This document shows, piece by piece, positions 5,930 to 10,065 of a stretch of DNA of 10,065 nucleotides (its first letter is position 1; each line of letters begins with the position of its first letter). The position numbers and the translations under genes were made by a program. A model generated the notes under the pieces. That model was not told where the DNA came from. It saw only the letters and a list, made by a program, of their open reading frames with translations, and searched no databases. The stretch is from JBNKDD01 sp050288085 (GTDB lineage Bacteria; Chloroflexota; Anaerolineae; Aggregatilineales; UBA3940), in assembly GCA_050288085.1 (NCBI GenBank), contig JBNKDD010000205.1, positions 1-10,065 of the forward strand. The letters are read 5' to 3'.

Positions 5930-5968
5930 AGGGGCATGGTTCTCTCACAACACCACGCCTCTTTTTTT
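5930..5968 (+). terminator. intrinsic terminator
   Basis: AGGGGCATGG (5930-5939) pairs with CCACGCCTCT (5953-5962) with one G-T wobble and one A-C mismatch around a 13-base loop. Seven T follow (5962-5968). It lies 180 bases past the stop at 5750 and before the promoter of the next unit, so it most likely ends the transcript of the unknown 464-residue gene together with its hairpin-rich 3' region. Confidence 0.75.
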
Positions 5969-6021
5969 ACGCATTATTGCGCATTTGGTATGGGTAAACT
6001 CACGGGGTAATGTCCATACGC

Positions 6022-6034
6022 TATAATATATAAT
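6022..6034 (+). promoter_or_regulatory. tandem -10 boxes before the RHH-Uma2 pair
   Basis: TATAAT occurs twice with one base between (6022-6027 and 6029-6034), within the A/T-rich run 6020-6038, about 50 bases before the start at 6085. No good -35 lies 16-18 bases upstream of either, so an activator or a non-consensus -35 may be involved. This is the only promoter-like sequence between the terminator at 5968 and the gene. Confidence 0.35.
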
Positions 6035-6084
6035 ATCTAGGTAGCGGAATGGTTAAATGAGTTAGTTATTGGGAGCACATTACA

Positions 6085-6519
6085 ATGAGCGAAGTCATTT
6101 TGAGCGGCGATCTGGCCGAGCGTCTACAAGAGATTGCTCAACATGAAAATCGCCCGGTGGAATCCGTAATCAGATCGCTAATTGAGTCCTATGTCCCCTC
6201 CGCTTCTCCTGAGGAGGAAACCCCCTTCGAAGCCGCTTTGCATCAGCTTCGCCCCCGGTTATATCAGCAGGCCCGTAATTACTGGCGCAAGACCGGCAAC
6301 ATCGACCGGCTGACCCTATCCGATGAGGAACTTGATGAGCAGTTCTGGCTGATCGACAACCAGGGTATTCCGCGCCTTAAATCTGACCAGGGCCAGGTTG
6401 ACCAACCGCCTGTGCCCCTCGAGTCGGTGGCCGAAGTGCTGGACGAAGAAAATAGTATGCTCTCCAATGGCATCCGGGAGACTCTCAGCAAGCACACTCA
6501 CCACCGCCCGGAAGACTAA
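6085..6519 (+). CDS. ribbon-helix-helix-like small protein, possible DNA-binding partner of the Uma2 protein
   Basis: This 144-residue protein begins EVILSGDLAERLQEIAQHENRPVESVIRSLIESYV (residues 3-37). That matches the CopG/Arc ribbon-helix-helix pattern: a short beta strand (about 3-7), helix A (about 9-20), a turn with N-R-P, and helix B (about 24-37). RHH dimers bind DNA through the paired strands and often act as autoregulating antitoxins. The remaining 105 residues are hydrophilic and acidic, with a likely helix PFEAALHQLRPRLYQQARNYWRK and a segment TLSDEELDEQFWLID; I do not recognise that part. GGGAG at 6071-6075 is nine bases before the ATG. The Uma2 gene starts 18 bases after its stop, so the two are almost surely co-transcribed. 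The RHH call is from pattern only. Confidence 0.75.
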   Translation: MSEVILSGDLAERLQEIAQHENRPVESVIRSLIESYVPSASPEEETPFEAALHQLRPRLYQQARNYWRKTGNIDRLTLSDEELDEQFWLIDNQGIPRLKSDQGQVDQPPVPLESVAEVLDEENSMLSNGIRETLSKHTHHRPED

Positions 6520-6537
6520 GATATTATAGGACGGGTT

Positions 6538-7146
6538 ATGATGGTCACCAGTGAGGGATTATACGTCACCGAGATTGCAATGTTATTCCCCCGTCAGGGT
6601 CAATGGACGGCGGGCGACTATTTCGCCCTGCCCGACTCCAACCGGATTGTCGAACTTGTCAAAGGGGAGTTGATCATGGCCCCACCACCCAGTATTGACC
6701 ACCAACGAATCAGTTCGGTACTTTATCGTCTGTTATATAACTTTGTAGCAGATAACAAATTGGGTGAGGTTCTTTATGCCCCGCTTGCCGTACAGTTAGG
6801 CGATGACCATTATCGGGAACCGGATATCATCTTTGTGCGGCAGGAGAACCGGGATCGCATCAAGGAACTGTACATCGATGGCCCACCCGATTGGGTTGCA
6901 GAAGTGATCTCTCCCGGCACGCGCAAAGCAGACGAGGTCGATAAGCTGAAGGAATACGCCCAGGCGGGCATCCCTGAGTACTGGTTGGTCGATCCCGATC
7001 ACAGGACAATCCGAGTATATGCACTGCATGGGGGCGATACTTATATTCTGGCAGGGACTTACACCGAGGGGCAAACAGCTCGGTCAGAGACGCTGGTAGG
7101 ATTTGAGGTTGCCATCGATCAGATTTTTCCCCAGCCGATTACCTGA
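6538..7146 (+). CDS. Uma2-family protein (putative PD-(D/E)XK-like endonuclease)
   Basis: The protein has 202 residues, normal for Uma2 (DUF820). The family's opening pattern is WTAGDYFALPDSNRIVELVKGELI (23-46), with E39. The core has REPDIIFV (93-100, D96), WVAEVISPGTRKADEVDKLKEYAQAGIPEYWLVDP (119-153, with E122 and K136), then the closing VGFEV..DQIF. D96, E122 and K136 fit the D-ExS-K layout of the restriction-endonuclease-like fold, so the active site looks intact. Uma2 genes are abundant and multicopy in Cyanobacteria and Chloroflexota; a natural substrate is not established as far as I know. ATG-ATG at 6538/6541 gives the start; only a weak AGGAC precedes it, so translation may be coupled to the RHH gene. 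An in-frame ATG giving MLFPRQ (residue 15) is an alternative. Confidence 0.92.
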   Translation: MMVTSEGLYVTEIAMLFPRQGQWTAGDYFALPDSNRIVELVKGELIMAPPPSIDHQRISSVLYRLLYNFVADNKLGEVLYAPLAVQLGDDHYREPDIIFVRQENRDRIKELYIDGPPDWVAEVISPGTRKADEVDKLKEYAQAGIPEYWLVDPDHRTIRVYALHGGDTYILAGTYTEGQTARSETLVGFEVAIDQIFPQPIT

Positions 7147-7167
7147 CCAAACTTGCCTTGATTGATC

Positions 7168-7206
7168 AAAAAAGCGGGGCCAGTAGTGCAGACCCCGCAT
7201 TTTTTT
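7168..7206. terminator. bidirectional intrinsic terminator between the Uma2 gene and ccmF
   Basis: GCGGGG (7174-7179) pairs with CCCCGC (7193-7198) around a 13-base loop. It has six A on the left (7168-7173) and seven T on the right (7200-7206), so both strands read a stem followed by a T-run. It sits between two convergent genes, 22 bases past the Uma2 stop and 14 bases past the ccmF stop, and can end both transcripts. Confidence 0.85.
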
Positions 7207-7219
7207 CCGACTTCGATAC

Positions 7220-9409
7220 TTACTTCCCCATTGCCGGTGAAGAAGCCCGGCTAACAGGTCGGGTAGCGGTGCGTCGCTCCTCGCTGAAGTCCGGCCAGGC
7301 CGCAATCAACGCGCCCGCGATAAAGATGAAGCCGCCTCCCCATACCCAGTTAATCAGAGGGTTATGATAAATCTTGAATGTGGCTTTAGAAAAGTCTATT
7401 TCTTCCCACGTCACTAGTAACACGTAAAAGTCGTCACCTCCGAGGGATGTATATTTCCCTGGAATGCTCATTGGCTGGCCGCTGGGATAGTTGTCGATGC
7501 GGGGTACCAGCTTTCCAACTTCTCGCCCATTTCGATAAACAGTGGTTTGTGCCTGTATGACACTCCGCCCATCCGTCGCGATAAAACGCTCTAGCGTATC
7601 AAATTCGAGGACATAATCTCGGACCGTAATCGTTTGGCCCGGTGAGAGTTGGCGTTGTGTCTCAAGTTGGAAGACATGGCTGGAGATAACGCCGACTGCC
7701 ATCACGACCACTCCGATATGGATCAAGTAACCACCATACCGGCGGCGGTTACGGCCTGCTAATACCCATAGGGCCTTGAAATAATTCTCGCCGTGCGCTT
7801 GGACACGTGCCGCTGCCCCTCTGTGATATTCCAGCAAGGTTGTTGTAGCCGTCATGAATAAGACAGCATAGGCAGCTAAGGCTCCGATTGCTCCTACCAC
7901 ACCGAAAACGAACAGACTGATGGTGAACACTACAGTCAAACCCAGCGGCCAGAGCATCGCCCGGCCAAATCGCTTGATGCTGGTACGCTTCCAGGCAACT
8001 AAAGGCACCACTCCCATTAGTAATACAAGGGCAATCCAGAGCGGGGCAGTTGTATGGTCATACCACTCTGCGCCTAACGAGCTTCTTTCAACATTCAGCG
8101 ACCGCACTTCAGATAGCAGTTCGGTGAAAACCGGCCAATAGGTACCGAGAGCGACCACTACATTTAGACTCAAGAACAGAAAGTTGTTAACCAGGAACAA
8201 AGTCTCGCGAGATAGAAGGCTGTCAAGCTGGTTATCAGCTTTCAGATCGTCCCAGTGAATCATCAGCAGTGCAGCACTACCTACAAAACCGATGCCAAAG
8301 AAAATAAAGAACAGGGGGCCAATCGCACTCTGAGCGAACGAGTGAACCGAACTGACAAACCCGGAGCGGGTAGCGAAGGTTCCCAGCACCACCTGCAAAT
8401 AGGTCAGTGTGATCAACACCATGTTCCAGCGGCGCAGCATCCCGCGCTTCTCCTGGATCATCACCGAGTGCAGAAAGGCTGTCCCGGTCAGCCAGGGCAT
8501 CAGGGCCGCATTCTCGACCGGGTCCCAGGCCCAATAGCCACCCCAACCCAGCACGTCATAAGCCCACCAGCCGCCCAGGATTAATCCCAGGCTCAGGAAC
8601 AGCCACGCGATCAGCGTCCAGCGCCGGGTAGCCCGGATCCACGAATCGCTGATCTCACCGCGTGCCAATGCCGCAATTCCGAAGGAGAATGGGATCACGA
8701 ATCCCACAAAGCCCAGGTACAGCATCGGTGGGTGGATGATCATCCCAGGGTGGCGCAGCAGCGGATTAAGCCCGTTGCCATCCGGCGGTGTGACAGGCAT
8801 CGAACCGACGGGTGGTGTAAGCGGCAGCATTCCTTGGAACAGCACCCCCAGCAAACCCGGCACCCGGCTGGCGAGGTTCGCCCACCCGCTTGATACACTA
8901 CCAAAGAAGCCGGACGGCCCGAACAGGTAAGCGGCAATCTCACCGCCCGGTGTTTGCCAGAAGCTTGCAAAGGGATTCTCCCAGATCGCAACCAGCGCCA
9001 CAAAGAAGGTCAATGTCCCCGATGCCGCCGCGATCACGTAGGGCATCAGGTAGTGTTCACGCTCCCAGTTTCGCATCATCGCAATCGCGGCAAAGGTGCT
9101 CATCAGCCACGACCAGAACAACAGCGACCCGGATTGCCCGCCCCATAATGCCGTCATCTTGAGGTAGGTGGGCATCGACCGGTCGGTGACTTCCCACACG
9201 AACGAAGTATTGAAATTACCGCGTACCAGCAGGCTGATCAAGATCACACAGGCTGCTGTCAGCAGCGGCCAGGTGACGATAGCCGCGTTGCGGGCGCTTT
9301 CGACTAGCTGATCGTTGTCCCGGCGGGCACCGATCAGGGAGGCGATAAACGCATATGTGCTGCTGATTAACGCCAGAAATACCAGAATCACGCCGAGTTG
9401 AGCATTCAT
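7220..9409 (-). CDS. ccmF: cytochrome c maturation protein CcmF (haem lyase subunit)
   Basis: CcmF is the polytopic membrane core of the haem lyase that attaches haem from holo-CcmE to apocytochrome c on the outer face of the membrane. Seen here: KMTALWGGQSGSLLFW (84-99), IIHPPMLYLGFVG (224-236), the tryptophan-rich WWD motif WGGYWAWDPVEN (289-300), and many hydrophobic segments throughout. The four haem-ligand histidines are present at H226, H314, H356 and H564; the first three keep the spacings (88 and 42) of E. coli CcmF H173, H261 and H303. At 729 residues it is longer than usual, mainly from an extra stretch of about 55 residues at about 148-212, between IWENPF and GLNPLL. The ATG at 9409 has GAGG (complement of 9415-9418) five bases upstream. 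ccmE lies upstream on the same strand, about 400 bp away. Confidence 0.96.
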   Translation of the reverse strand: MNAQLGVILVFLALISSTYAFIASLIGARRDNDQLVESARNAAIVTWPLLTAACVILISLLVRGNFNTSFVWEVTDRSMPTYLKMTALWGGQSGSLLFWSWLMSTFAAIAMMRNWEREHYLMPYVIAAASGTLTFFVALVAIWENPFASFWQTPGGEIAAYLFGPSGFFGSVSSGWANLASRVPGLLGVLFQGMLPLTPPVGSMPVTPPDGNGLNPLLRHPGMIIHPPMLYLGFVGFVIPFSFGIAALARGEISDSWIRATRRWTLIAWLFLSLGLILGGWWAYDVLGWGGYWAWDPVENAALMPWLTGTAFLHSVMIQEKRGMLRRWNMVLITLTYLQVVLGTFATRSGFVSSVHSFAQSAIGPLFFIFFGIGFVGSAALLMIHWDDLKADNQLDSLLSRETLFLVNNFLFLSLNVVVALGTYWPVFTELLSEVRSLNVERSSLGAEWYDHTTAPLWIALVLLMGVVPLVAWKRTSIKRFGRAMLWPLGLTVVFTISLFVFGVVGAIGALAAYAVLFMTATTTLLEYHRGAAARVQAHGENYFKALWVLAGRNRRRYGGYLIHIGVVVMAVGVISSHVFQLETQRQLSPGQTITVRDYVLEFDTLERFIATDGRSVIQAQTTVYRNGREVGKLVPRIDNYPSGQPMSIPGKYTSLGGDDFYVLLVTWEEIDFSKATFKIYHNPLINWVWGGGFIFIAGALIAAWPDFSEERRTATRPVSRASSPAMGK

Positions 9410-9465
9410 ACAAGCCTCGTGTTGTTACACTATGATTGGCTATCGATGGGGGCACATATGATACG

Positions 9466-9650
9466 TTGCGCCCCATGCACATTAAGTTAAGGGATAAACT
9501 AATTAAACCTTACTTCTGCGCTGGCTAAAGTTCATCATCCCCGAACCTGACTCCCCTCTCCATGAGGGAGAGGGGCTGGGGGTGAGGGCCTTAAGTTGGC
9601 TTCACAAGAGCTTAACTTAATCCCTATGGGGCGCAGCATGCTGCGCCCTT
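9466..9650. repeat. MITE-like element between ccmE and ccmF
   Basis: The left arm reads TGCGCCCCAT (9467-9476) then ATTAAGTTAAG (9481-9491). The right arm is its inverse, CTTAACTTAAT (9611-9621) then ATGGGGCGCA (9626-9635), followed by the perfect 20-base palindrome GGGCGCAGCATGCTGCGCCC (9629-9648). The interior (about 120 bases) has no open frame of note. The right end CTTAACTTAATCCCTATGGGGC is nearly the same as 3198-3219, so both elements look like one family of non-autonomous repeats. It sits in the ccmF leader, so it may carry or disturb the promoter of ccmF. Confidence 0.55.
9551..9590. repeat. purine/pyrimidine-rich hairpin repeat inside the element
   Basis: CCCCTCTCC (9553-9561) and GGAGAGGGG (9567-9575) form a 9-bp stem with a 5-base loop, followed by CTGGGGGTGAGGG. 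From memory, sequences of this type (gagaggggctgggggtgaggg) are widely dispersed between genes in many bacterial genomes. It lies inside the 9466-9650 element. It lacks a T-run, so it is not an obvious terminator. Confidence 0.5.
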
Positions 9651-9684
9651 GTAGGCACAAATACCAGTTTGGAATAATTCGTCA

Positions 9685-9727
9685 ATGCCCAAAGCATGAG
9701 GATTAATCCTCACGCAGTGCTGGGCAT
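9685..9727. other. large bulged hairpin between ccmE and ccmF
   Basis: ATGCCC (9685-9690) pairs with GGGCAT (9722-9727). After a two-A bulge, AGCA (9693-9696) pairs with TGCT (9718-9721). The inner part is the perfect 16-base palindrome TGAGGATTAATCCTCA (9697-9712), with cgcag unpaired on one side. The whole forms one long nested structure of about 17 bp. It lies 85 bases past the ccmE stop, outside the MITE-like element. It may be an RNA processing or stability structure, or an operator; the sequence does not decide. Confidence 0.45.
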
Positions 9728-9765
9728 CTCCCTCAACATTTTACCGCTTTTATATAGAATCATCA

Positions 9766-9788
9766 GGAGGGGCACACCGGGCCCCTCC
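9766..9788 (-). terminator. terminator-like hairpin after ccmE
   Basis: GGAGGGGC (9766-9773) and GCCCCTCC (9781-9788) form a perfect 8-bp G+C-rich stem with a 7-base loop, 23 bases past the ccmE stop. On the minus strand the stem is followed by TGATGATTC, not a true T-run, so it may be a weak terminator or a 3' stability hairpin. If it terminates, ccmF must have its own promoter in the 400-bp gap. Confidence 0.4.
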
Positions 9789-9811
9789 ATTTCTTACGTG
9801 TGGGTTATTCG

Positions 9812-10065
9812 CTACCCGCCGACCTGATCAGGTACAGCTTCCTCATAGCGGGTCGGGCATTTGAGGAACAATTCGTCGGCATAGAAGACGCCATCTTCGC
9901 CCAATGTGCCGGTGACGATGGCCTGTGCTTCGTGCTGGAGCAGGTCGGGTTTAGGCTCATCGTACATCACAACCTTCACCCGGTTGGCATTTGGGCTGCT
10001 GACGGCTGTGTGCAGGGCTTCTGCCAGCCCACCTTCCTCCTCAATGAGCGCCGCCGAATCGGGTA
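9812..10065 (-). CDS. ccmE: CcmE haem chaperone, C-terminal part (CxxxY type), cut by the window edge
   Basis: The minus-strand frame is open from the window edge to TAG at 9812-9814 and encodes 84 codons. It shows the OB-fold end of CcmE: RVKVVMYDEPKPDLLQHEAQAIVTGTLGEDGVFYADELFLKCPTRYEE. This matches the family pattern VvY.G.lPDlF.eGq.vVv.G.l....F.A..lLaKhdenY. CcmE takes haem from CcmABCD, holds it covalently and hands it to CcmF, the next gene downstream. In the standard protein the haem ligand is the His of HxxxY; here the motif is C-P-T-R-Y, so this is the CxxxY variant known from Desulfovibrio and some archaea. The N-terminal membrane anchor is outside the window. The tail after the motif is short (EEAVPDQVGG). 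Confidence 0.9.
   Translation of the reverse strand, partial: PDSAALIEEEGGLAEALHTAVSSPNANRVKVVMYDEPKPDLLQHEAQAIVTGTLGEDGVFYADELFLKCPTRYEEAVPDQVGG

Noticed and set aside
9653..9811. A small gene between the MITE-like element and ccmE
   Set aside because: No frame with a ribosome site and protein-like composition; the stretch is occupied by two hairpins.
1..10065. CRISPR array, tRNA, rRNA or insertion sequence
   Set aside because: No regularly spaced direct repeats, no tRNA or rRNA signature and no transposase were seen on either strand.

Overview
The window looks like a piece of a bacterial chromosome of moderate G+C. The gene set is a CcmE/CcmF cytochrome c maturation locus with a CxxxY-type CcmE, a DegV-family lipid-binding protein, a Uma2-family nuclease-like protein, a CelD/BcsL-type acetyltransferase, and many palindromic intergenic repeats. 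This would fit a Chloroflexota genome or a similar environmental lineage. That placement is an inference from gene content, not a phylogenetic result. No tRNA, rRNA, CRISPR array, transposase or phage gene was seen.

Layout from left to right. The last codons of a cut-off gene are followed by a small single-span membrane protein (138-431, +). It converges on a START/SRPBCC-like protein with an extremely acidic poly-Asp tail (444-944, -), whose promoter region holds a perfect 8-3-8 inverted repeat. Next is a GNAT (Acetyltransf_6) protein (1233-2366, -). Divergent from it is a self-contained small transcription unit: a cobalamin riboswitch (about 2491-2597), a downstream hairpin region, a 65-residue protein (2699-2896, +) and a strong intrinsic terminator (2918-2948). 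The protein is built from two copies of one helix-strand unit. This unit is the most unusual part of the window, because such riboswitches normally control B12 synthesis, B12 transport or B12-independent isozymes.

A hairpin-rich repeat element (2949-3242) precedes a DegV/FakB-like gene (3245-4117, -). Divergent from that is a soluble protein of about 464 residues that I do not recognise (4356-5750, +). It is followed by two tight hairpins and a terminator (5816-5968). A two-gene unit follows: a ribbon-helix-helix-like protein (6085-6519, +) and a Uma2-family protein (6538-7146, +), ending in a bidirectional terminator shared with ccmF.

The right end is a minus-strand cytochrome c maturation locus: the C-terminus of CcmE (9812-10065) and, after about 400 bp of non-coding DNA, CcmF (7220-9409). 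CcmE carries haem to CcmF, which attaches it to apocytochrome c, so the two are functional partners. The spacer between them holds a second MITE-like element sharing inverted TTAAGTTAAG arms with the first, plus a large bulged hairpin and a terminator-like hairpin.
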